Assembly (NCBI RefSeq): GCF_003664035.1
Contig: NZ_RCCK01000010.1
Span: forward strand, 806,001-870,000
Reading direction: 5' to 3'
Origin: Pedobacter alluvionis
GTDB lineage: Bacteria > Bacteroidota > Bacteroidia > Sphingobacteriales > Sphingobacteriaceae
Length of the DNA stretch: 64,000 nucleotides
The notes below the pieces were generated by a model, which was not told the origin of the DNA, did not search any database, and saw nothing but the letters and a program-made list of their open reading frames with translations. Positions 51,519 to 59,014 of this stretch are shown here, one piece after another. Numbering within the stretch: position 1 is the first letter of the stretch; each line of letters starts with the position of its first letter. Both the position numbers and the translations under genes were made by a program.

Positions 51519-52406
51519 TTATAAAGTGAAACCTACAGTATAAACCTGTTTTTTATAGACACTAGGGGACATGCCCGTAATTTTTTTAAAGGACTTTGAA
51601 AAGTAGGAGAGATTATCAAATCCGGTTTGTGTTGCAATATCCGAATAGGCAAGCCTGCTTGTGGCTAATAAATATTGCGCCCGTTCAATCCGTTTTTCAA
51701 GAATATAAGTAACTGGCCTCTGGCCGGTAAAAGTTTTGAATAAACGGGAGAAATAATCAGGGTGCTGATTTACACGTGAAGCCAGACTGGTTACGGATAA
51801 TTCCTGCTGTAAATTTACCAGGATATAACCTACTGTTTCAGCTATTTTGGCTGGCGAATGCCGTTCCTCATGTTTCCGATGTAACTGTGGTTGAAGCAAA
51901 CGTCCCATCAACTGAAGTAGTATACCTTGTGTTTCAAGGTAACTGGCTAAGCCCTGCATATTGTTCAATTCCTGGTATTCTTTATAGAAAATATTTTTCT
52001 CATAAATTTTTGGGTCATCAGACCGGTTAATGCCACGACCAGGATTTATTTCGAGCAGTCGCTTAAAAAGATCAATGTCCATCTGTGTCGCCTTAATTTT
52101 TGAAACATTGCGGCTTCGTGCAAATAGAGAAGTCCCGTTTGCAGATTCTTCAAAAAACTGCACAAAATACTGACTCAAATATCCGTTGCAATGCAGATTA
52201 CAAAGTGTGAAACTGGGTATAATATACAGATATCCAGGTTCGAGTTTTAAAGATCCCGACGGGTCAGATACCTCACCGTTTCCATCATCTATATAATAAA
52301 TCCGGAAATACGGACTGATTACGTTCAGGTAGTTCCATTTTTCTGTTAATTTCACATAATCTACATTGAGCAGCGAAAAGGTATTTTGCAAGACTCTTTT
52401 GATCAT
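51519..52406 (-). CDS. AraC family transcriptional regulator
   Basis: 295 residues. The N-terminal half looks like a cupin-type sensing domain (FRIYYIDDGNGEV, LEPGYLYIIPSF). The C-terminal 100 residues hold the two helix-turn-helix units: LSVTSLASRVNQHPDYFSRL with FKTFTGQRPVTYI, then YSDIATQTGFDNLSYFSKSF with FKKITGMSPSVYK. It diverges from the fucosidase gene across about 210 bases and is the natural candidate regulator of the fucosidase-mutarotase pair. Confidence 0.92.
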   Translation of the reverse strand: MIKRVLQNTFSLLNVDYVKLTEKWNYLNVISPYFRIYYIDDGNGEVSDPSGSLKLEPGYLYIIPSFTLCNLHCNGYLSQYFVQFFEESANGTSLFARSRNVSKIKATQMDIDLFKRLLEINPGRGINRSDDPKIYEKNIFYKEYQELNNMQGLASYLETQGILLQLMGRLLQPQLHRKHEERHSPAKIAETVGYILVNLQQELSVTSLASRVNQHPDYFSRLFKTFTGQRPVTYILEKRIERAQYLLATSRLAYSDIATQTGFDNLSYFSKSFKKITGMSPSVYKKQVYTVGFTL

Positions 52407-52617
52407 TTGCTAAATGTCGGATTTTTACAATAAAAAGTCTAATTTATTCAAAAATAGGTCGGATAAGATGTTTATTTTTGATTATAATACCAGGTATAAA
52501 CCGTTTCGGGAGGCAGGAGTCTTGCAATTATTATTATCTGATTATTGCAACGGGATATTCATCAGCCCGATCTTCACCATATTGAAACCGGAATAGTAGC
52601 TTTTAAATGATCAAACA

Positions 52618-54135
52618 ATGAAAAAAAGAATATTCTTAAGCATAATTACAATTTCCATGTTGTTAAATGCACAAGCTCAGCAAAAGACCACTACTACTGA
52701 GCAAGATAAATTCAGCCCTACTGATGAATCCTTAAAACAGTATAAATATCCTGATTGGTTCCGTGATGCTAAATTTGGTATCTGGTCGCATTGGGGTCCT
52801 CAGGCAGTTCCTCGTCAGGGCGATTGGTATGCCAAAAACATGTATTTACAAGGGAATAATCAGAATAAATATCATGTAGAGCATTATGGAACACCATCCA
52901 AATTTGGTTACAAAGACATTATTCCGCTATGGAAGGCAGAAAAATGGAATCCTGAACAATTAATGGCGCTTTATAAAAAAGCGGGTGCCAAATATTTTGT
53001 AAGCATGGCTTCGCACCATGATATGTTCTTTTTGTGGAATTCGAAGATACATAAATGGAATTCGGTAAATATGGGGCCGCATAAAGATGTAGTTGGACTT
53101 TGGCAGAAAGCAGCTAAAAAAGAAGGCCTCCGTTTTGGGGTTTCTGAGCATCTTGCTGCAAGTTTCAACTGGTTCCAGCCCAGCCATGGATCGGACACAA
53201 CCGGCCAGTTTGCCGGTGTTCCGTATGATGGACGTGATCCTCAATATTCAGACCTGTATCATTTACCTGCCGACTCGAGCGACATCAAAGAATGGTTAAC
53301 CAATAATCCTGCATGGCATAAAAAATGGTTAGAAAATGTAACAGAACTCATTGATCTCTATCACCCTGATCTGCTTTATTCTGATAGCAAAGTTCCTTTT
53401 GAAGAATATGGACGTAAAATGGTGGCACATTATTACAATCAGGATATGGCTAAAAATAAAGGTAAACTGGAAGCCGTTTACACGCCTAAAGAAGCTTCCG
53501 GAGGTAAATGGGCCCAGGATGTAGAACGTGGTGTTTTGGATTCGATCAGCCCTTTTCCGTGGCAGACCGATACATCAATTGGCGATTGGTATTACAGAAC
53601 AGGGCAACGCTACAAGAGTGCAAATGAAATTGCCCAGCTTTTAATTGATGTGGTGAGTAAAAATGGAAATTTACTGATTAATGTTGTACAGACACCAGAA
53701 GGAGATTTAGAGCCTGATGTAATCAAAATAGTAACGGAAATAGGTGAATGGACCAAGACTTATGGCGAAGGGATTTATGCTACAAGGCCTTGGAAAGTCT
53801 ACGGTGAAGGACCATCTACAATTAAATCGAACCAGAAAAAAGGCGTTTTCGGCGGATTGACAGACACCCGTGAATATGAAGCTACAGATATCCGTTATAC
53901 AACAAAGGGACGCGACCTTTTTGCATTCTGTTTAGCTGTTCCCAAAACAGATATAAAAATGGAATTGTTGGGGAAAAATTCTAAATATCTGGATAAACCG
54001 ATCAGTTCTGTTACCCTTTTGGGCAGTAAAGAAAAACTAGACTGGACACAAACAGATTCTTCACTAGTGATCAAAAAGCCGAAAAATTACCCAACCTGGG
54101 CGGTAACAGGATATAAAATAGAATTTAAGAAATAA
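52618..54135 (+). CDS. GH29 alpha-L-fucosidase, secreted
   Basis: 505 residues with a signal peptide (KKRIFLSIITISMLLNAQAQ). KYPDWFRDAKFGIWSHWGP near residue 42 opens the catalytic barrel. AKYFVSMASHHDMF near 122 holds the conserved substrate-binding histidines. The nucleophile region LYHPDLLYSDSKVPFEE near 250 has Asp in the usual place. NGNLLINVVQTPEGDLEPD is the end of the barrel, and a C-terminal beta domain follows. It releases L-fucose from glycans in the periplasm. The mutarotase-like gene follows directly. Confidence 0.94.
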   Translation: MKKRIFLSIITISMLLNAQAQQKTTTTEQDKFSPTDESLKQYKYPDWFRDAKFGIWSHWGPQAVPRQGDWYAKNMYLQGNNQNKYHVEHYGTPSKFGYKDIIPLWKAEKWNPEQLMALYKKAGAKYFVSMASHHDMFFLWNSKIHKWNSVNMGPHKDVVGLWQKAAKKEGLRFGVSEHLAASFNWFQPSHGSDTTGQFAGVPYDGRDPQYSDLYHLPADSSDIKEWLTNNPAWHKKWLENVTELIDLYHPDLLYSDSKVPFEEYGRKMVAHYYNQDMAKNKGKLEAVYTPKEASGGKWAQDVERGVLDSISPFPWQTDTSIGDWYYRTGQRYKSANEIAQLLIDVVSKNGNLLINVVQTPEGDLEPDVIKIVTEIGEWTKTYGEGIYATRPWKVYGEGPSTIKSNQKKGVFGGLTDTREYEATDIRYTTKGRDLFAFCLAVPKTDIKMELLGKNSKYLDKPISSVTLLGSKEKLDWTQTDSSLVIKKPKNYPTWAVTGYKIEFKK

Positions 54136-54219
54136 CACTATCATATTAAATCCGCTTTGGTGGAAATCGAACGCTCCACACTGGTGAGCTGGGAAGTAAA
54201 TGAAATTTTATAATTACAA

Positions 54220-54555
54220 ATGAAAAGATACTGTTTGGCTCTTGATCTGGTTGATGATGAAAAACTTATCGCAGAATATGAAGCGTACCATGTTAATGGA
54301 TGGCCTGAAATTAAACGCAGCATAACTGACTCTGGAATACTGGATATGGAAATCTACCGCATTTCTAACCGCTTATTTATGGTGATGGAAACGCAAGACG
54401 ATTTCAGTTTCGAAAAAAAGGCACTTATGGACGCTTCCAACCCACGGGTTGAGGAATGGGAAATGTTAATGTGGAAATATCAGCAGGCACTGCCTTTTGC
54501 AAAACCAGGTGAAAAGTGGGTGTTGATGAAAAATATATTTCAGTTAAATGGCTAG
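54220..54555 (+). CDS. RhaM-type sugar mutarotase (L-rhamnose/L-fucose mutarotase family)
   Basis: 111 residues. RYCLALDLVDDEKLIAEYEAYH, GWPEIKRSI, GILDMEIYRISNRLFMVME and WEMLMWKYQQALP match the RhaM/DUF718 fold, which interconverts sugar anomers. Family members act on L-rhamnose, but those beside fucosidase genes are thought to serve L-fucose, the product of the gene before it. The gap of 84 bases is compatible with one transcript. A terminator follows 8 bases after the stop. Confidence 0.9.
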   Translation: MKRYCLALDLVDDEKLIAEYEAYHVNGWPEIKRSITDSGILDMEIYRISNRLFMVMETQDDFSFEKKALMDASNPRVEEWEMLMWKYQQALPFAKPGEKWVLMKNIFQLNG

Positions 54556-54563
54556 CGATAATA

Positions 54564-54602
54564 AAAGATAACCGCGGGCCGAAGTTGCCCCTGGTTATCT
54601 TT
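54564..54602 (+). terminator. Hairpin terminator after the mutarotase gene
   Basis: AAAGATAACC (54564-54573) pairs exactly with GGTTATCTTT (54593-54602), with GGGC/GCCC pairing inside. It is nearly symmetric and may act in both directions. Confidence 0.75.
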
Positions 54603-54721
54603 GGAACTAGTAGTTTGGTTGGTCTATATCAGGCTGTATATTAAGTTTTTAAAACTTGTAAAACATTCCTACAAATGCCAAATCGAATCCAATAAACTTG
54701 ATTTGCAGTAGGAGGAGCGTT

Positions 54722-55615
54722 TTAAGCATTAATTTCAAGCCTGTATCCTTTAGACCGTATCACAACAATGTTGATCGCAGGATCGGCCTCCAGTTTTTTT
54801 CTAAGTTTTGATATAAACATATCCAGGCTACGGCCTACAATAACACCTTCGTCTTCCCATATTTCTTTCTGCAGCCGGCTTCTCTCTATAAGTTCATTAG
54901 GAGACCGCGCGAAGATGAGCAGTAACCTGGTTTCAGTCCCGGTTAATTCTATCATCTTTTCGTTTATGGTGAGTTTACGATTTTTCGCATCAAATAAAAC
55001 CGACCCCAACGTAATCATGTCTGGATGCTGATCATCAATGGGTAAAGCTCTTCGCGGTTTAACAGATCTGAAAAAAATAAAACCAACAAAAGCTAAAAAT
55101 GGCAGGCTGCCCAAAAGATATCCATTCTTTGCGGTATTTATGCCTGTCGGTTTCAGTTTAATGTCGATTATGTAACGTGCTCTTGGCTGTTTTCTTCCTA
55201 TACACGCTATAATTTCATCTTTTTTATTTTTGGATATCGCGTAGGCATAGGCTACGCTGGAGTCGCTAAAGTTCAAAACTTTAACAACATAATCTTCTGC
55301 CAATGGGTCATTGGCCAACAAAAGTTTAGTGGTATTCACGAGGGAGATGGGGTCGAAAGTAAATTCCTTCTCAAATCTGATCTGGTACTCATTTTCAGCG
55401 ACCTTTTTTATCGGAAGCACTCTTGATGTGCTGTCGCCCGACTGTAAAAGTAGTTCATGTCCGATCCGGCGGAGCAAAACTTCTCTTCTGGCGAAATCAA
55501 AGTCCTCGTTGCCGGTCATACTGAAAGCCGCACAGGTGACAGCGATAAACAAAACCAGTATGAATCCAAATAGGTATTTACCTTTCGCGTAGAAGTGATT
55601 TTGTCTATCAAGCAT
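54722..55615 (-). CDS. Membrane-anchored winged-helix regulator
   Basis: 297 residues. Membrane helix 1 (YLFGFILVLFIAVTCAAFSM, about 13-33), an extracytoplasmic region (about 35-163), membrane helix 2 (GYLLGSLPFLAFVGFIFF, about 163-182) and a C-terminal OmpR/PhoB-type winged helix (about 200-297: LTGTETRLLLIFARSPNELI, GVIVGRSLDMFISKLRKKLE, VVIRSKGYRLE). The sensor region and DNA-binding domain are thus in one chain, with the reverse order of ToxR/CadC. There is no receiver domain. It probably responds to an envelope signal. The divergent secreted protein 180 bases away is a candidate target. Confidence 0.9.
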   Translation of the reverse strand: MLDRQNHFYAKGKYLFGFILVLFIAVTCAAFSMTGNEDFDFARREVLLRRIGHELLLQSGDSTSRVLPIKKVAENEYQIRFEKEFTFDPISLVNTTKLLLANDPLAEDYVVKVLNFSDSSVAYAYAISKNKKDEIIACIGRKQPRARYIIDIKLKPTGINTAKNGYLLGSLPFLAFVGFIFFRSVKPRRALPIDDQHPDMITLGSVLFDAKNRKLTINEKMIELTGTETRLLLIFARSPNELIERSRLQKEIWEDEGVIVGRSLDMFISKLRKKLEADPAINIVVIRSKGYRLEINA

Positions 55616-55795
55616 AGTGTCAGCTTTTTATTTACAAAGTTTACATTTTTATTTACAATTCAAATGTCTCAAGCTGGAAAATGTCAAAGTAATTTTGCTG
55701 CATCAACTTTGATAGCACATAAAAAAATAAAAGAATGTCTATCTGATTTGACTTATCAAGAGAATCTATATGTTATTTAGTAAACCCCAAAAATC

Positions 55796-56335
55796 ATGAA
55801 AAAATTAATTTATGCACTGATGTTACCACTGGTTGTGGTGAGCGGACTAGTATTTGCTAATCGTGAAATCAAGACTGAAACTGCTAAAAAGCCGTCCTCA
55901 AAATCACTTTCTATTGCGGAAAGGAAAGCCGAAAGGAAAAAATGGGAGGCTACACCCGACGGCATAAAGTACAAAAAATGGGAGGCTTCTCCTGAAGGAA
56001 AAAAAGTGCTTGCCGGTGCCGTTAAAATAAGGAAGCATATACATGCTTTCACCAATATGGAGGCAGTTGTAACTTCTCTTTCTCTTCCGCCAGGATCAAG
56101 ATTAGGTTTTGGTGTTATGGCCAGGATTAATGGTGAAGATTACATAGTAAAATTTGAGCCGGAAAAGTCTCAACTCGAGCAATTGCATAGCCTGAAAGTT
56201 AACGACAAAATAATGTTAAGGAGCCACAGCGTATCGCATGCGCCTAAGTATTCATATCCAATAATATTTTGCGAATATGTGGAACTTGATGGTAAAGTGA
56301 TTTTTAAACGTGTTCCCCGAAAAGGAGGTTGCTAA
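55796..56335 (+). CDS. Secreted hypothetical protein
   Basis: 179 residues with a signal peptide (KKLIYALMLPLVVVSGLVFA). Two near-identical units KKWEATPDGIKYK and KKWEASPEGKKVL lie at about 49-72. The C-terminal half is beta-rich (MEAVVTSLSLPPGSRLGFG, GEDYIVKFEP, LKVNDKIMLRSHSVS) and ends in a glycine-cysteine. I do not recognise the family. Its divergent position to the membrane-anchored regulator suggests that the two belong together. Confidence 0.78.
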   Translation: MKKLIYALMLPLVVVSGLVFANREIKTETAKKPSSKSLSIAERKAERKKWEATPDGIKYKKWEASPEGKKVLAGAVKIRKHIHAFTNMEAVVTSLSLPPGSRLGFGVMARINGEDYIVKFEPEKSQLEQLHSLKVNDKIMLRSHSVSHAPKYSYPIIFCEYVELDGKVIFKRVPRKGGC

Positions 56336-56356
56336 GTAAAAATATATACATTGTTT

Positions 56357-56623
56357 TTAATGCTTGCTTTTAACATTTCTTCCAGGGGACATCTTAGCAA
56401 AAGCATCAGAATCCATAAAAAGTAAGTCCATAAGGTTTTGAACGGAATAGTTTTGGATTAAAGTAACATCGGGTCCATACCAGGAAGAAAGTTTTTCTAA
56501 ACATTCTTCCTGGTTAACCTATCGAATGGACACATCTGTGCATTTTGGAGCGCCAATTATCCAAAACGCTTTGCTGTTTTCTCTTTCGTGGATGAAAAAT
56601 ACTCGTGCTGAAAAATCACACAA
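56357..56623 (-). pseudogene. Decayed gene of unknown family
   Basis: One minus-strand frame runs from about 56623 to TAA at 56359-56357 and is broken by a TAG at 56521-56519. Before it the frame reads FFIHERENSKAFWIIGAPKC; after it CLEKLSSWYGPDVTLIQNYS and NLMDLLFMDSDAFAKMSPGR. The composition is protein-like on both sides in the same phase, but no start codon is left. It fills the otherwise empty 390 bases between two plus-strand genes. Confidence 0.65.
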
Positions 56624-56663
56624 TCAATTTTAAATATTTTTATCACTGACTGGGGATATATTG

Positions 56664-56671
56664 TATATTTG
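56664..56671 (+). promoter_or_regulatory. -7 box TATATTTG upstream of the small membrane protein gene
   Basis: This is a perfect TAnnTTTG match 53 bases before the ATG at 56725. A TTG at the -33 distance is not evident. Confidence 0.5.
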
Positions 56672-56724
56672 TTTAGCCACATCAAAATATTGCTTAACAG
56701 ATTATTAACCAGACAATAAACAAT

Positions 56725-56979
56725 ATGAAAAAAGTAATTCCACTTACCGAATTATCTACTGAAGAATTATACAAGAAAAAACAGAGCATAAAGGGGGCAT
56801 TAATCGGGCTTGGTTTGGTAATGCTTGCCGCATTTCTTGTTTTAATTTATCTTGTTATTACGGCTAAAGCGCCAAAAGTTCTGGCAACTATTCCCATATC
56901 CTGCATGCTGGCATTGTTACCAGCGTTTATTAGCCTTGGCCAGATTAATACTGAAATTAAAAACCGCAATTCAAAATAA
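56725..56979 (+). CDS. Small membrane protein of unknown function
   Basis: 84 residues with two membrane helices (about 25-46 and 53-73) after a charged N-terminal helix (ELSTEELYKKKQSIKG). The tail GQINTEIKNRNSK is basic. Similar small proteins are widespread in Bacteroidota without assigned roles. It lies 8 bases before the DUF3667 gene and is probably co-transcribed with it. Confidence 0.75.
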   Translation: MKKVIPLTELSTEELYKKKQSIKGALIGLGLVMLAAFLVLIYLVITAKAPKVLATIPISCMLALLPAFISLGQINTEIKNRNSK

Positions 56980-56987
56980 CGAATTTA

Positions 56988-57728
56988 ATGTCATCCGATT
57001 GCCTAAATTGTACCGCTCCGGTAACACAGAATTTTTGCCCTAACTGTGGACAAAAATCTTCTACACACCGCTATTCTATCAAACATTTCCTGGCCCACGA
57101 CTTTGTTCATGGTATATGGCATGTTGATAAAGGTATTTTATTTACCCTTAAAGCACTTTTTACCCGGCCAGGCCATAGCGTGCGCGAGTTTATCCAGGGC
57201 AAAAGGGTTCCTTATTTTAGTTTTGTTACGCTCATCCTACTTATCTTGACGGTATCAAGTCTCATTTCGCCGTATACCCACTTTAATATGTCTGATCTGA
57301 TGCCGGAGGGAGGCAAGGCCGTGATGAGTAGTAGTGAAAAATTTATCTCCGAACATCCAAAGCTGATATTGATTGTAACCATTCCCATTTATTCCCTTTT
57401 ATCTTTTTTATGGTTCAGGAAAGCGAAGCTTAATTATTCCGAACACCTGGTGCTAAATTCAAACCGTGTTATCGTAGAACTGATTGTGGGCCTGCTTATT
57501 TCGGTGGTTACTATTTTTTATACCGATACCAAAGTGATTGTTTTTTTTACTTATGGCATGGGTTTGTTTTTAGGGCTTTTTTATAGCATCTGGTTTTATT
57601 ACCAGTTTTTTTCTGCTTTTAACTATAGCAAAACAGCCTTGATTTTAAGAAGTATTTTTGTTCCGGTATCGTACAACTTATTAACCTTTATAATTGGAAT
57701 CGTTTTAGCTATTATTTCAAAGCATTGA
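56988..57728 (+). CDS. DUF3667 membrane protein with N-terminal zinc ribbon
   Basis: 246 residues. DCLNCTAPVTQNFCPNCGQK gives two CxxC knuckles of a zinc ribbon at residues 4-22. HRYSIKHFLAHDFVHGIWHVD and TRPGHSVREFIQGKRVPYFS are the conserved DUF3667 segments. Five membrane helices follow, ending near the C-terminus. The family is typical of Bacteroidota; its function is unknown. It follows the small membrane protein by 8 bases. Confidence 0.9.
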   Translation: MSSDCLNCTAPVTQNFCPNCGQKSSTHRYSIKHFLAHDFVHGIWHVDKGILFTLKALFTRPGHSVREFIQGKRVPYFSFVTLILLILTVSSLISPYTHFNMSDLMPEGGKAVMSSSEKFISEHPKLILIVTIPIYSLLSFLWFRKAKLNYSEHLVLNSNRVIVELIVGLLISVVTIFYTDTKVIVFFTYGMGLFLGLFYSIWFYYQFFSAFNYSKTALILRSIFVPVSYNLLTFIIGIVLAIISKH

Positions 57729-57808
57729 ATTTATTTCAGCATCTTTCCTGCTATATAAAAACCTCTTCCCGAGGTAATAATTGGTTCATATTTTGATAGC
57801 TTAAAGTT

Positions 57809-58276
57809 ATGATTAATGTTAGCCCCGAAGTAAAGCAACAAGCGCTGTTATTTCTCTCAAGGAACCAGAAAATAGCTGCTGTTAAGGTTGTTAAAGATCA
57901 CAGTGGCTGTGGTTTAAAAGAAGCAAAAGATTATGTAGACGACCTGGAAGAAGGAGTACAGCAACCTATAAGCAATCCGGCAGATCTGGATGCAGAGCTA
58001 TTGGTTATTCTAAGTCAGGGCAATAAGTTAAATGCTATTAAACATTATAAGGATGCAACGGGCGCAGGCTTGGCCGAAAGCAAAGATTATGTTGAAAGGC
58101 TAATGCAGTTTAAGCCTGGCAGCAATACGGTGCAACAAAGCAGGGATACCGATATTAAAAATATCATCTCTGATAATTCCGGGAATAACCAAAATCCACT
58201 CAAAAATTTTATGATAAAACTGTTGCTCGTTATTTTGATTGCAGCAGCTTTAACCTATCTCATGTTCAAAATTTAG
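57809..58276 (+). CDS. Membrane-anchored protein with two ribosomal L7/L12 C-terminal-like motifs
   Basis: 155 residues. Residues 21-46 (KIAAVKVVKDHSGCGLKEAK) and about 72-98 (KLNAIKHYKDATGAGLAESK) are two copies of the helix-turn-helix of the L7/L12 C-terminal domain, with the K-x-x-A/V-I/V-K...G-L-x-E-A/S-K-D-Y-V pattern. A flexible, Asn-rich linker leads to one membrane helix at the C-terminus (about 134-153). In the ribosome this surface recruits GTPase factors. Here the protein is tail-anchored, so a membrane-linked role is likely but unknown. Confidence 0.85.
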   Translation: MINVSPEVKQQALLFLSRNQKIAAVKVVKDHSGCGLKEAKDYVDDLEEGVQQPISNPADLDAELLVILSQGNKLNAIKHYKDATGAGLAESKDYVERLMQFKPGSNTVQQSRDTDIKNIISDNSGNNQNPLKNFMIKLLLVILIAAALTYLMFKI

Positions 58277-58365
58277 CAGGAACATAGTGCAATATTTCCG
58301 TTAGAATTTAAAAGTGGTGTTCAGAAATCTTATCTTGATTTCACACACAAATAAATCTTAAGAAT

Positions 58366-58641
58366 ATGAAAATCACATTAGACACAAAATCCCTTTTGCT
58401 GGGATTCTTGGGCGCTGGCTTAATGTTTACGGCCATCAGTTTTAAAAACGGACAAGATCAAACCGGGGGAAGGTACCACACCGAAGTAAATGCCAATAAT
58501 ATGGTCGTGATCGTGGATAGCGAAACCGGAAATTACATTATTGCCCCTCCGGTAGAGCAAACTGGAAAAACGACTTGGATAAAAGGCGAGTTTAATAAAA
58601 CATTTAGTACGGCGGTAGACAATAAAAGAGAGCCAAAATAG
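58366..58641 (+). CDS. Small secreted or membrane-tethered hypothetical protein
   Basis: 91 residues. An N-terminal hydrophobic segment (SLLLGFLGAGLMFTAISF, about 9-26) is a signal peptide or anchor. The remaining 60 residues (RYHTEVNANNMVVIVDSETG, NYIIAPPVEQTGKTTW) look like a single small beta domain. I do not recognise a named family, though similar proteins with the VIVDSETGNYI pattern occur in related genomes. It stands alone before a cluster of repeats. Confidence 0.7.
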   Translation: MKITLDTKSLLLGFLGAGLMFTAISFKNGQDQTGGRYHTEVNANNMVVIVDSETGNYIIAPPVEQTGKTTWIKGEFNKTFSTAVDNKREPK

Positions 58642-58707
58642 TAAAGTTTTATTGTCGCAGTAGATCGTCATTGCGGGCGAACATTCAGCAATTCTTCATC
58701 TTAAAGT

Positions 58708-58788
58708 CGTCATTTCGACCGTAGCGGAGAAATCTATTTTCTAATAGCATAGATTTCTCCATTCCGCTGCGCTTCAGTCGAAATGACG
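58708..58788. repeat. Intergenic hairpin repeat, family A (inverse copy)
   Basis: CGTCATTTCGAC (58708-58719) pairs exactly with GTCGAAATGACG (58777-58788), and GGAGAAATCTA pairs with TAGATTTCTCC further in. The right arm is the complement of the unit at 2150-2265. A degenerate unit GTCATCCTGAGCGGAGTCGA follows at 58801, related to the interior of the MITE-like element at 22298. Confidence 0.88.
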
Positions 58789-58898
58789 ATTTTTTGGATT
58801 GTCATCCTGAGCGGAGTCGAAGGATTTTTTAATTGTTTTTTTACCATATAGCTTTAGTTAAATTTTAAGATGTAATCTATGGGTATTTAAAATTAGAG

Positions 58899-58970
58899 CC
58901 GTCACCCTGAATTCATTTCAGGGGCTATTTTGCATAAAAGATGCTGAAATAAATTCAGAATGACGATCGC
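58899..58970. repeat. Intergenic hairpin repeat, family B
   Basis: CGTCACCCTGAATTCATTTC, CAGGGGCTATTTT and ATGCTGAAATAAATTCAG followed by ATGACGATCGC repeat the unit of 6769-6856 but without its central 18-base palindrome. It lies downstream of the last gene of the minus-strand Tld operon. Confidence 0.85.
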
Positions 58971-59014
58971 GTTAAAAAGGGTTACAAAAAATTAATCATT
59001 ACGAATAACAAAGT

